A stretch of 64,000 nucleotides of DNA from Thalassia testudinum (lineage: Eukaryota; Streptophyta; Magnoliopsida; Alismatales; Hydrocharitaceae): positions 12,096,501-12,160,500 of the forward strand of contig JAZHRO010000073.1 in NCBI GenBank assembly GCA_037157565.1, read 5' to 3'. The stretch's first letter is position 1. Every line of letters begins with the position of its first letter. A model generated the notes under the pieces. It worked only from the letters and a program-made list of their open reading frames with translations. It searched no databases and had not been told where the DNA came from. Of this stretch, positions 1 to 9,738 are shown one piece after another. The translations under genes and the position numbers were made by a program.

Positions 1-58
1 CCACCCTTAGATTAGGTCACCGCACCCGAGGAAACCTTAAAACCCTAATTCCAACCTC

Positions 59-290
59 TATCTGGACGTCCAGATAAGTTATAGGACATCCAGAACCCTT
101 AGCCAACTCCCGCACACCTTAAACCCACTTTTGCAGTGTTATTGGACATCCAGACACTTGGTCAAACGTCCAATTTCTGTAGAATAGCCAAGACAGAACC
201 TAGAATCCCTCCTGACTCTGATTGGATGTCCAGACAACAAGTCTGGACTTTTGATTTTTCACTATAAGATGTCTGATACTTTTATTGGAT
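59..290 (+). promoter_or_regulatory. Cluster of GACGTC-type sites in LTR U3
   Basis: Within 230 bp the motif GGAC(G/A)TCC, or a one-base variant, recurs about six times (near 64, 87, 144, 168, 225 and 283). The site at 59-76 is an 18-nt perfect palindrome centred on GACGTC. GACGTC is the C-box core bound by plant bZIP factors. The same cluster is kept in the copies at 49010-49250 and 59980-60216; in the last, 60195-60216 is a 22-nt perfect palindrome. I infer an enhancer. The GACATC and GATGTC variants look like deaminated GACGTC. Confidence 0.5.
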
Positions 291-493
291 GTTTGGAACT
301 GCTCTCAAGTTCCTGTTTTGAGATTCAAGCCTTGATCTTGGATCTCTAGGTCCCTAAACCCAAATCCAACCCCATAGGAACCTAAATTAAGGTGTCATAA
401 CCCTAGTGCATCACCTCTAGACCTCCCTAAGGACCTAATTAGGTCCTCACTAAACTTAATGGACTTGGATCTTAGTCAATTCCATCAGCCTTT

Positions 494-520
494 TCAATTG
501 GACTCATTGAGTCCAATTGA
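494..520. repeat. Near-perfect palindrome with CAATTGG arms
   Basis: Arms TCAATTGGACTCA (494-506) and its exact complement (508-520) surround a single central base. The same palindrome is kept in family C at 48787-48813. The flanking 150 bp is rich in further CAATTG and TAATTA palindromes. Confidence 0.75.
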
Positions 521-769
521 GCCCTGATCTTAGCACACACTATCCAATTGACCTAGACTTGACTTAATTGAGTTATTTTACTCTCAATTAAGTTTTCACA
601 CACCCAATTAAACTTTTATTAAGTTTAATTGCACTTTACCTTAGTGAATTAGGGTTTACAACCCAAATTTGAGACCTACCTTGACCTAAACCCAATAGAA
701 CCTAACCTAATCAACATAGCCACCTAAGTTTTGACCCACACACACCATCCACATGAAAATACCTAGCCT

Positions 770-984
770 AGAGTTCTATAGAACTCTTTACCATGTTTCG
801 TTTCCTTGGTTACTAAAATTAACAACCAAGAGCCATTCAATTTTTAGATCCACATTTGGTGGATCTAAAAACAACCATCCATCCTCTCTCTCTCACTCTC
901 CCACGAGCTCCCACCATAGGCCTCTCTAGAGAATTCCATAATTCTCTAGAGAGCTTCCCTTAGGTCTATAAAAATACCTAAGGG
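770..984 (+). promoter_or_regulatory. LTR core promoter: five successive inverted repeats, TATA box in the last loop
   Basis: Five inverted repeats follow each other: 770-787 (18-nt perfect palindrome around TCTATAGA), 805-811 with 824-830 (CTTGGTT arms), 841-853 with 859-871 (13-bp arms TTTTTAGATCCAC), 922-935 with 940-953 (14-bp arms CTCTCTAGAGAATT, 4-nt loop), and 957-965 with 976-984 (CCCTTAGGT arms). The loop of the last one holds TATAAAAA (967-974). The last four are kept in family C at 48308-48475, some with longer arms, and the block recurs at 59268-59440. The TATA assignment is firm; the role of the hairpins is inference. Confidence 0.72.
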
Positions 985-1859
985 GTGGCCATTTGCACCC
1001 ATCCCATTATTGTCACTCATTCACACTTAGGTTAGCTACCTTCACATCCATTCCACCTCCACGAGTTGTGCACCATGGTTGCCACCATCTCCACTCCAGG
1101 ATGCTGGATCATCTCCCCAACCTCTCTCCAAGGGCCGGCCTAAGCACCATTGGCCGCCCCTCCTCCTCTCAACCATTCAAAGGCCATCGGAGTCCACCTC
1201 CGAATGCCCTTAGTTTCTACTAGATTAGTAGGTAGTTTTTCATATTTACATGCTTTCATTTACTGCTTAGTGTGTAGCTCTTATTCCCCCCCAATGATGC
1301 ATGCAAAATCCCCCCATAGATTTCTGTATGCAATCATTTTCTGTTAGCTAGATTTGTATTTTCAAGCTTTCCTTTATAAGCTTTCCTCTAAATTTATGTT
1401 GCAAACACCTTCCTGAATGAATGAATGAAAGATATATTTTTTATATACATATCTCTGTGTTGAAATCACCATTAGCTTATTTATTGCAATCTATTTCTTA
1501 TTATTCAAGTTTCCTGCTCTTCATTTTTATATATTGCAACCAGCATGTCGATTCTAGAAAATATTGAAGATTTAACTATCAATGCATTTTCCGTAAACAG
1601 CCACCACATAAATAGAATTGTGCGTACCGAAACTCATACTTTCACCTTCGTTATCTATATAACACATGCGCAAGTAATTAGAGTTCACAATAGAAGTGGC
1701 AAAACTTTAGTCTGAAGATTGGAAACCGGCGTGCGATTCTAAACAAGTAGAGAAATAAAAGATCGATTTCAGATTTGCATAACACCTCCCAGAGACGAAC
1801 GACCTGGACTCAAAATCTCGTTATCTTTTTATAAATATTTTTGTTTGATCGTATTGCGT

Positions 1860-1873
1860 GCTATACTACGACG
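1860..1873 (+). promoter_or_regulatory. tRNA-Asp 5'-end complementary box (J LTR)
   Basis: GCTATACTACGACG matches, with a few mismatches, the complement of the 5' end of plant tRNA-Asp(GUC), CACTATACTACAACGAC. It ends 38 nt before the LTR 3' terminus. Equivalent boxes occur in the other Athila-like LTRs of this window. Confidence 0.5.
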
Positions 1874-1911
1874 CATTTTCCTATCAAAATGTGCTTTACG
1901 AGAGACAAACA

Positions 1912-3090
1912 CCTATCCTAACTACCCCCTTGTTTTGTCGCCAAAACAAGGGGCCATCCTAGCACTACACATCACCACACCACCATATCTAGTCCTCCCT
2001 TTTTCCCCCTAAACCCAACCTTCTATAACCCCCCATAGCTGGTGCCAAACCATACCATCCCTCCATGGTTGTTGCCGCCTATGGTGTCCTTCCAACCCTT
2101 AACCACAACCCCCCACCACCCTTCATTTGATACCACCTATCCTAGCCCTACATTAGCCAACTACCCTCCAAATCCTAATCCTAACCATCCATCCATTCCA
2201 ACCCTTCCCCCTTCCCTTCCTATTTAAACCCTCATTCTACCACCAAAAAGCGACACCCTTGGCTACATTTATTTCTTACCTAAAACCACCCCATAGCCAT
2301 CCAAAGGAGGAAACAAGGAGAAGATCAAGGGAGCAAATCCTGCCCCCTTGGTGCCTTCTTCTTCCTTTCCCCTTCCTTGGACCAAGCCAAGGTGATCAGC
2401 ATTTCAAAGGGGATGGCCAGGCAAGGAGGATAATTTAGGGTGGACGTTCACCACCCTAGGAGGAGATAGAGGAAAACATCATCATTGAAGCTAGGAGTAG
2501 GAGTGCCCTCTTCACAGTACGGGAGTAGCCACACTTGGAGCGAGGGTTCTTTACATCATTTGGAGGATATCTTCATCTTCTTATTTTCTTTTTTGTATTA
2601 ACTACTTTTGAATTTCTTGTATCAAGCATTTCGCTACTAGTACTTGATTTTATTAGCAATACAAAAGATTCATTCGCCTTTCAGTTTCTTTGTTCCTATT
2701 TTCTAGTGTGTTCTTTTTAGTAGCTTAGTGCACTACACTCTTCCCTTCTAATTACCCTAGATGCACTTGCCTAGGGTGAGCTTAGAAGAGAAGACCCTTT
2801 TTGTCACATAGGCATAGTCTCTAGTCTTTTTACATAGTTATCTTCGCATTCATTTCATTGGTCGCTATTTAAAAAAAACCTAAAAATAACAAAATCAAAA
2901 ATACAAAAAATACAAGTGTTGATTTGGGAGTGTGAGAGAGAGAACAAGCTATTTGACTAATAAATTGGCCTCCTTGGACGACCCTAGATACCCATCATAT
3001 CTAGGTTTATAAATTTCAAAAGTGATTATGAATTTGCTCGTCTCAACGACATAACTTGCATCAATTACAAACTGCATAAAATTCATACCA
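1912..3090 (+). repeat. Family H LTR fragment
   Basis: The 3' part (about 2490-3090) aligns to the reverse complement of 5281-5860: both share a TACCCTAGATGCAC-like stretch followed by CCTAGGGTGAGCTT, then an A-rich segment, then GGCCTCCTTGGACGACC-like sequence, and end at ATACCA/GTATCA. A TATA-like CTATTTAAA lies at about 2219, followed by a plausible transcript start. Near the left edge an inverted repeat with 12-bp arms CCCCTTGTTTTG (1926-1937 and 1942-1953) sits next to the end of LTR J. No PBS or coding follows, so this is a solo or truncated LTR. The lineage is not recognised. Short open frames at 2042-2227 and 2535-2720 look like chance frames in LTR DNA. Confidence 0.55.
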
Positions 3091-3095
3091 ATGCA

Positions 3096-4218
3096 TTTTT
3101 ATACTTATGCACATTGAATTATAATTTTGTTATCTTGAAAAAGGGGAAGAATGTTAATACCCTTATTTTGATGAAACAAAATTATGTCTTTATTGAGGAC
3201 TACCATTACAGGTCAAATCAAGTTATGATGTGTCCACATCTAGTGAATTCAAACTGTTCAAGTGACATCAATGCCAGAAGAAGACTTGAAGATTGTTTTT
3301 ACTTTATTAAGTCTAGAACTATATAAGGAACCTCAATAAAATAACCAATGATGATTTTTCAAATTCACAAAAGTCATATTCCTTTATAAACCTAAGTTTT
3401 TTACTACTGTTGATCGACCGATCATACTTTTGATTGACCAATACTCTAGCTTAATTGATAAAAGAACTCCAATGGTCATATTTCTATTTTGATCGATTAA
3501 CCCTTATTATTTAATCAATCAAAACATTCTAACAGTCAAATTTTCTTTAATTTTATAAAGTTGATCAAAATCCCAATTTAATCGATCAATATAGAATCGA
3601 TCAAAGCTTTTATTTAATCGACCAAAAGTATTTTTGATCGACCAACCCCAGGTTTTGATGGATCAAAGTCGTATTTCCAGTATTTTCAAAATAGGTCGAA
3701 AAACACCTATAAATAGGACCCTCGACCCTCTATTCAAAACACACCTCAAGAGCTTTTAAAGAGCAAAATAGGCATATTCTATTTAGTGCTTTCGTGCCTC
3801 TACGCCTACGATTACTATGATCCAAAGCAAAATTCTTTGTGAATCTCAAAAGCTTGATTTATTCTAATCTTATTGAGGTTCCAAAGGAATATCTATTATA
3901 GTCTTTATATTTCTGTTGCTTTTGATTTGGGATCCAAGTTATCTTGGAAGTCACATTGTTGTTCTTCTCTTAGTCAGGTGTAAAAGAGAAGACGTCTTGT
4001 AAGAGGTTGTGACACCCTTATTCAAGTGGTACATTAGTGGATTAGCTAGTGTAGACTAGTCAGAGAAATCCTAAGCTGGGAGGCTTAGGTAGTGGTTTTT
4101 ACCTATAAGGATTTCCACTCTAAATCAGGTGTTATCATTTCTGGTTTGTGCATATTTGTATTTTTAATCTGTAGTGAATGATTTTTTAATTGATCATAAA
4201 AGTTAGATATTACACTAT
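3096..4218 (+). mobile_element. SIRE-type Ty1/copia remnant: PPT and 3' LTR
   Basis: A purine tract GAAAAAGGGGAAGAA (3137-3151) directly precedes TGTTAATACCC (3152), the usual junction of a SIRE/Maximus copia element (AAAGGGGGAGA|TGTT). The LTR body holds repeated GATCGACC/GATCGATCAA motifs at 3410-3670 and an AAATAGGACCCTCGACC promoter-proximal segment, both typical of SIRE LTRs as I know them. The short frame 3114-3326 crosses the PPT-LTR junction and is not a gene. Only about 55 bp of internal sequence remain. The right end lies between 4214 and 4226, where it meets another LTR start. Confidence 0.6.
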
Positions 4219-5280
4219 TGATAACAACCTAATTTATTACCCTAGTTGGCTTAATCTAAGGCTAACTCTTTAGATAAATCATGCATTAGGTTTATAAATA
4301 CTACATTTAGAGCATGCATGCATATTTAAGCATTGCACACATTTATGCCTAATTATCTAATTTTAGACTTTTCTAAATAATGTAGGTACAAGATGTAAAG
4401 AATAATGTGGAATCATGAGTGGGATGGAAGATAAGGCTACAGAACTATGAGCTGGTTGAAGAGCAAGACATGATTGAAGAAGAAATGAAGACTTAAAGAA
4501 AGAAGAGAGAGAGGGACTAGGATAACCTAACCCTACCCTTAGAACCCTAGGATACTCTTATCCCAACTCCTACCCTTAGGATAGCTCAAATTAAATAAGT
4601 AAGCTTAGAAGCCAAAATCATGGATAACACTATCCATGATCCTAATCCCTTATCCACAGAGTTATCTTACTATCTAGGGACCTAGTCTGCCTATCCTAGA
4701 CCCAATCCCTAACCCAAGAACCTATTTAGGTCCATGAGCTCAATTAATTGGCTTAGTATAAGTCAATTTGGCTAACCTTAAGTCAATTGGGTTCATGGAA
4801 CCTAATAGAACTAAACCCAAGTTGATTAGACTTAATTAAGTATAATTGACCCTAAACCTAACCCAATTGAGTGGATGTCTTCTTGATTGAGTGCACCTGA
4901 ATTCATTTAGATTCACCTAGAACCTAATTGAGAAAATACCAACCCACACAAGTTTAATTAGGTTCATTATTACCTAATTAGACTAAGCCATAACCTATTT
5001 AGATTTTTCTTAACCCAATTATGCATTTACACACACAATTAGACTAGGACCTACCTATTTTGACCCAAACCACTAGACTTAGGGTCAACCTTGCCTGATT
5101 AGGAACCTATTCTCACAACCTATGTCTACAAAACCTAGTCCTAACCCTACCTACATATGACCCAGAAAAATCCTAACCTAGTCCTCTTATGTTGGTGCCA
5201 ACTTAAGCAGATTTTATCCCTTAAGGGCGGACCAAGAGATAAGATCTTATCTCTTGGTAAGATTTTATCCCTTGTTAGCC
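4219..5280 (+). repeat. Family K: 5' portion of an Athila-like LTR
   Basis: Starts TGATAACAACC and resembles the U3 of family C in layout: a GCATGCATGCATA segment, a purine-rich GAAGAAGAAATG segment, then a long run of CAATTG- and TAATTA-rich sequence. It ends next to a 28-nt palindrome (5231-5258) and is cut before any TATA box, PBS or coding region, at the terminus of an H LTR. The direct repeat AGATTTTATCCCTT at about 5210 and 5260 brackets the palindrome. Assignment rests on architecture, not on a close alignment. Confidence 0.4.
5231..5258. repeat. 28-nt perfect palindrome
   Basis: The left half ACCAAGAGATAAGA (5231-5244) is followed without spacer by its exact reverse complement (5245-5258). 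AGATCT forms the centre. It lies at the broken end of LTR K. Confidence 0.85.
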
Positions 5281-5868
5281 TGATACAAAAATATGCGATT
5301 TTGTAAAAAGAGAGCTTTGAGTCATTGTAACGTGTATAATTCGATCAACTTTTAAATTTATATTTCTATATAGGTTGAAGTATTTAAGGTCTCCGAAGGA
5401 GGCAATTGTAGTTTTCAAAAAGTATTTTCTCTCTTGCAAAACTTGAATCTCCCCTTTTGTGATTTTATGTTTTGAATTTTTTTTGGGTTTTAGAAATGAT
5501 AATCGGGATTTGCGAAACATGCGAAAATAGAACTACATCTAAGTGACAATAATTAAATCTACACCTTTAAGCTCACCCTAGGAAGGTGTACCTAGGATAA
5601 CTAGAGGGTAGAAGTGGGTGCAACAAGAAATCAACTAGTTACTTGGAATCAAAAGCACGTAAAATCACAAGTAGAATAATAGGAAAAGGTACTTGATTGA
5701 TTGAAATAAGAAAAGTATGCAACTACTTGGACAACTCACTTGTGTAGATGGGAACCACATAAATAATCCCCATGTAGAGGAATACTTCTACACTACTGAG
5801 TGCAACATAAAGAAAGGAAGAAGATAGAAGAATCTTCACGTAGATGGAAGTTGCCTTCAGTAGGTTTA
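5281..5868 (-). repeat. Family H LTR, 3' half, minus strand
   Basis: Reverse complement of this stretch aligns to about 2490-3090 (see the plus-strand H fragment). Its 3' terminus reads TTTGTATCA (TGATACAAA on plus at 5281). The right edge, about 5868, runs into the leader of element I, so about half of the LTR is missing. An 81-codon minus-strand frame here (5275-5520) maps onto the non-coding LTR end of the other copy, and I therefore do not call it a gene. Confidence 0.55.
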
Positions 5869-6520
5869 AAGAATATTTTTTCAGAATTTTTACTGTTGCA
5901 AATAAATAAATATCAATTTCTAACTAACAGGGGGTCAGATATGAGATTTTGACCCCGTGTTAGTTTTTCTTTTTGATACAGTATTAAATGTGATCCAAAA
6001 ATTTAGGAAAAATATGGGAGTGAAAGATAACTTGATTATCTTTCAAGCCCCACCTTTTTTGGGTCAATCATATCCATGTCTTGTTTGGAATTGATTTTTG
6101 AAGATTAGAAAATTTTGGATTTCAATCTATTTGACCCCCGTACACTCCATGAATTTTTTAAAATTCCACAAATTGAATTTTTTTGTGAGAATAGTAGTGT
6201 TGGAAAGATAATTTAAGAATCTAACAACTGCCTGAATTTCAAAATTTTTCAACTACTAGAAACATAGCAAATGATTTTTCAAATCTATATCAAAATTCTA
6301 GCCTAATTTCTAAAAATAGTAATATGGCTTTTTCAAGTATTTCAATCCCAACTAAGCCTTTTCGCCAATTTTTTCTTTTCAAAAGCAAATCCTAACCTAA
6401 GTGATGGTGTGTACCTAAATTTCTTCAACTACGCTCGATGTGTGCGCAGAATCCACATTTTGTACCTACACACCAAAGACAATACCCTAAATCAAATATC
6501 AAATCAAGAATCACCGTGCA
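5869..6520 (-). mobile_element. Element I: 5' leader (untranslated) of a minus-strand Athila-like element
   Basis: Reading leftwards from its PBS, this region is similar to the leader of element C (58270-59187): both contain a GGGGGTCAGAT...TTTTGACCC stretch, ACAGTAT(T/C)AAATG, and many short AATTTTT-rich segments. No gag follows; the leader is cut at about 5868 by the H LTR fragment. The minus-strand 62-codon frame at 6425-6613 crosses the PBS and LTR end and is not a gene. Confidence 0.6.
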
Positions 6521-6538
6521 TCCCTGACAACGGCGCCA
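6521..6538 (-). promoter_or_regulatory. Primer-binding site, tRNA-Asp (element I)
   Basis: On minus this reads TGGCGCCGTTGTCAGGGA, complementary to the 3' end of plant tRNA-Asp(GUC), TGGCGCCGTTGCCGGGGA, with two mismatches. It lies 11 nt from the LTR end (TG on plus at 6550). Confidence 0.8.
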
Positions 6539-6549
6539 TTTTCTCGAGA

Positions 6550-7215
6550 TGTGGAATCGTGATTTTGAAAATAATTTCATTGTAGTATAGTGTGAAAACA
6601 CATCGACAAACAAATATAACGAGATTGGTAAGTCCTAGTCAAATTCAGGGAGGTAGAAAAGCGACTTGATTTAATAAAAATCTAATTTAACTAGAATTAA
6701 AACACAAAGCAAGATAAATATATGATATAAAGCAAATCAGCTCCATTCAGATAATAATCAGGCAAGTGTTCCATTTAGTTGAATGCTTTAAAATAACTAA
6801 AACTAAGTAGAACTAAATCAAAATAACTAAAACAACAATTACAAGAACTAAAACTAATATAATAAATAAAAAACAACTATTTATTCTACTAGAACAATGG
6901 CACCAAGGGTGGTCCTTGGTAGCCTTTGGAGAGGTGTGGAGTAGCAGCAGTGGTGCACCAAGGGTGGCCTTGGTGGATGTCTCGAAGGAAAAGGGTTCTT
7001 TGAAGCAAAAGGGAGTGAGAGATGTCTGGAGGAAGAGATGCCTCTCAAATGGGGGCCTTGGGGTCCTTTGATAACCAAAGTGAGGGTCAAAATAGGTATT
7101 TTAGAGCCCCTAAATTGTACAATCAACTTGGAGCAACATGGGCTGTTGATCTGGTGATCAACAGTTCATATCGCGTAAAAAAATGCACTAGGGCAAAAAA
7201 TCGCGTACAATCAAC
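6550..7215 (-). repeat. Element I: 3' part of its 5' LTR
   Basis: Begins on plus with TGTGGAATCG next to the PBS. The box ATTGTAGTATAGTG (6579-6592) is the best copy of the tRNA-Asp 5'-end match in the window, and the U5 motif follows at about 6631-6655. The LTR then runs through A-rich sequence to about 7215, where it passes abruptly into element A's LTR. The remaining U3 is missing. Overlapping frames at 6881-7126 and 7022-7315 are accidental; the second crosses the junction. Confidence 0.6.
6578..6592 (-). promoter_or_regulatory. tRNA-Asp 5'-end complementary box (element I U5)
   Basis: On minus the box reads CACTATACTACAATG; its first 13 bases are the exact complement of bases in the 5' arm of plant tRNA-Asp(GUC), and 14 of 15 match overall. 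It lies 28 nt from the LTR end, so element RNA would present it just upstream of the PBS. A second contact with the primer tRNA is inferred. Confidence 0.6.
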
Positions 7216-8007
7216 TTATTATGTTTTGAGAAGAGAACAAAAAACCAGGGTTAATTATGCAATTTTAACAGCAAATCATGAACACAGAATAACCAAGGGT
7301 TTGGCTAGGGGTTAAATAAAGGTTAAATGAGCATTAAAGTCTAATAAGTGGGTCCATGAAGATAGAAATGGGTTTTCATGCATTTCGGGAATTCACAGTA
7401 ACCTAAAATACTAATTTCAGACCCACTTAAAAAATAGAGGTTTTGGTAAGGATAAAATCCATCTAAATCTTCTAAAATTCATATAAAATTATCCCATAAG
7501 GTTTGGTACCCTTGATTTGACCATTGGAACTCATTTTGACCTTAAATAGAGTCACAGATATAATTCTCCCTTAATTTGGGTTTCTGTGCAAATTACCTAG
7601 TCAAACTTTGTCAAAACTAAAATCAAACTTTACCATTAGATTCCTTGGGTCAAATTAGATTTGTACCAAAATTTGGGCCCAATCAAAGTCCATCCTGACC
7701 TAGTTTTCATTTTGGTCTAGTCTGCCTCTTGCTTTCTCATTCATGCCCCTAACTTTTGAATCTTTACAAAAAGCCCCAACTTCTCTTCATTTTCTTCAAA
7801 TGGGTCCCTGCCACCATGGCAAGTGTGAACCCAAAGGATCCGAGCTTCAATCAGGGATACCTCCATGATTTCCCATCCAATCCCTTCCAAAATTGGAAGG
7901 GATGTTCTTGAGGTCATCCCAAATCACCTGAATCGCATATTAGACTCAGATTTGGCCCAAGAAGATCATGCGGATCCTTAGAATTTTAGGGATCTTCTTC
8001 CCTAATC

Positions 8008-8062
8008 TCAAGCTCTTCAAGCTTGTTTCGAAGCTTGAGAGCCTGCTCGAGCTCTATAAAAA
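8008..8062 (+). promoter_or_regulatory. Element A LTR promoter: hairpin plus TATA box
   Basis: An inverted repeat built on TCAAGCTC and CAAGCTTG (arms 8008-8025 and 8030-8042) ends 12 nt before TATAAAAA (8055-8062). In the 3' LTR the same structure sits at 15404-15421 / 15426-15442 with TATA at 15451-15457. Confidence 0.65.
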
Positions 8063-9491
8063 GGTCTCCATCGCATAACCGTGCTCCGTAGCAAGTTTTG
8101 GTCAGAGAAAACCATCCATCCATCTTCGGCCACCTTTGCACCTTGCTTCGGTGACCCTCTCCGTCCTCATCGTCAGGCCATCCAACAATCAAATTGGATA
8201 GCCCTCTACCTTCCTTTGTTGACCGCGCTCCTCGCCAGCCACAGCAGGGGCATTCTTCCTCCTCGTCGTCGCCACACCAACTCACCGGGCCTCCTCATTT
8301 TCTTTGACTCCAGCTTGCCAATGCCAGTGCTCCCCATCTGCCCTCTTCAGTCTTAAGTTCTATATCTTCCTCTCACCCTCTATTCCCTTTTCCCACACTC
8401 ACAACACATGCACGACCATCGTCCAGCCCGCTACACCGTCATCTTCCGAACCTCCGGCGATGCTCCGACGTAGCCTCCAGCCCGCTACACTTCACCAAAC
8501 ACCTCGCCGCTACCTCTACAAGCTTCATAGTGCCACCCTTGTCAAAAGCCCCAACCTATTTGGGCCTATTGAGCTCTCGTTTCCACTACCAAACTCACCC
8601 CTCGTCGCACTACATCTCTGACCTCGATAGAGGTCCACCGACCTCCAACCTCAATAAAACCACCACCAATGTACTCGCCACCCTATGACGATCCTTCTAA
8701 AGTGTTTTAATTGGGCCACCAGGTCGTGTGCTTCCTTTTCAGTACCTGTCGGACGTCCATTGCTGCCGTGACTCCTCCGACCTCATCTTCAGTCCTTCGG
8801 TCACGACCACTCTAGGTTTTACTCCTAGGCTTCGCGGGTGACTTCCAGGCATCCTCCTAAACTCGCAATTGACAATGCAAGTGCCCCTTTAGACTGCAAT
8901 TAGAGCTCCATCTGCAGCACCTACGTGTAGAAGATTGTGGGACTAGATAGTCCCAAATCGTGTACGTTGTAGTTGAGTGAGAGGGATAAGAGGAATTCCA
9001 CAACCCTGTTCTTCGCCCAAGAACATGAGGGTCGGGTCCCCTTCACCCTGACACCTGCTTACCCGGTGAAGCACTCCTCGCCTGCGACTAAGCTCGCAGG
9101 TCTGGACCATGTTCACGCTCAGTTACCCGCCCGATTACCTGGCTAAACTTGGGTTTCTAAGAAAAGAAAGAGGAGGAAATAGAAAGAGAAAGAGGGGGAT
9201 TTTTACCCTTCATTGATCTCTACACTTAGCAAATCTGAGAGGCTTTTGCTTCTATGTTGCTATGCTGTGCTTGCCTCTCTCCCTTGAGGCATGAAGGGAA
9301 GAGAGGAGGCCTTTGCCTCTTCTGATAAGCTTGGCTCTACTAGTTCTGAAGCTACTGTTGGTTCATTTGATCTAGTTGATGTAGGTTATTTGATCGACAA
9401 TTATTGTTGGAATATTTGAGCTTAACTTCAAAGGGTTAATTGGTGATTTAAATCACCATTTTAACCCATTCTTTTTGCACTTTGCTACTAA

Positions 9492-9496
<5 letters not shown>

Positions 9497-9524
<28 letters not shown>
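9497..9524. repeat. (AT)14 microsatellite in the 5' LTR of A
   Basis: 28 nt of pure AT in U5. The 3' LTR has 20 units at the same place (16871-16910), so the two LTRs have diverged in length since insertion. Confidence 0.95.
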
Positions 9525-9528
<4 letters not shown>

Positions 9529-9738
9529 TTGAGTAGTTTTGAATGAAGCTTTGATCATATTTGCTCATATTTCTGATTAAATTGAGATTAGTGAGATTGA
9601 ATTGCTAGTAATTGGTCCCTGTGTTTGACATTGGATTCTTATGATTCTAAGTTACAAATTTAAAAGATTTGCATGATTTTGTCCTATACTGCAATGCATT
9701 TCTTAAACAACGATGAATTTGCTTTAACATTTGGCATC

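Larger units (their letters stand above)
1..1911 (+). repeat. Element J: 3' part of a family C LTR (solo LTR or 3' LTR)
   Basis: This stretch is the reverse complement of the LTR at 47530-49310 and matches 59205-60250, so it is a third, oppositely oriented copy of the family C LTR. In sense (plus) direction it contains a cluster of GACGTC-like sites, a run of palindromes, a TATA box at 967-974, the U5 motif at about 1784-1812, a tRNA-Asp-complementary box at 1860-1873, and the 3' terminus GACAAACA at 1904-1911. No PBS follows 1911, so it is either the 3' LTR of an element that starts before the window or a solo LTR. The first roughly 380 bp of the LTR lie outside the window. Confidence 0.88.
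7216..9729 (+). repeat. Element A 5' LTR (left end truncated)
   Basis: Aligns from ACTTATTATGTTTTGAGAAG (7216) with 14604 onward in the 3' LTR. It contains a hairpin (8008-8042), TATA box 8055-8062, a C/T-rich leader, an (AT)14 tract, the U5 motif TCCCTGTGTTTGACA (9616-9630), a tRNA-Asp box (9683-9696) and terminus TTTAACA (9723-9729). Frames at 7986-8285 (minus), 8081-8356 and 8304-8621 fall in the pyrimidine-rich leader, differ between the two LTR copies, and are not called. Confidence 0.8.

Noticed and set aside
5275..5520. 81-codon minus-strand ORF
   Set aside because: Aligns to the non-coding end of the other H LTR.
6578..6655. tRNA-Asp gene or tRNA-derived SINE
   Set aside because: Only the first 13-15 bases match tRNA-Asp; no anticodon arm or acceptor closure follows, and the piece sits at a fixed place in U5 of several LTRs.
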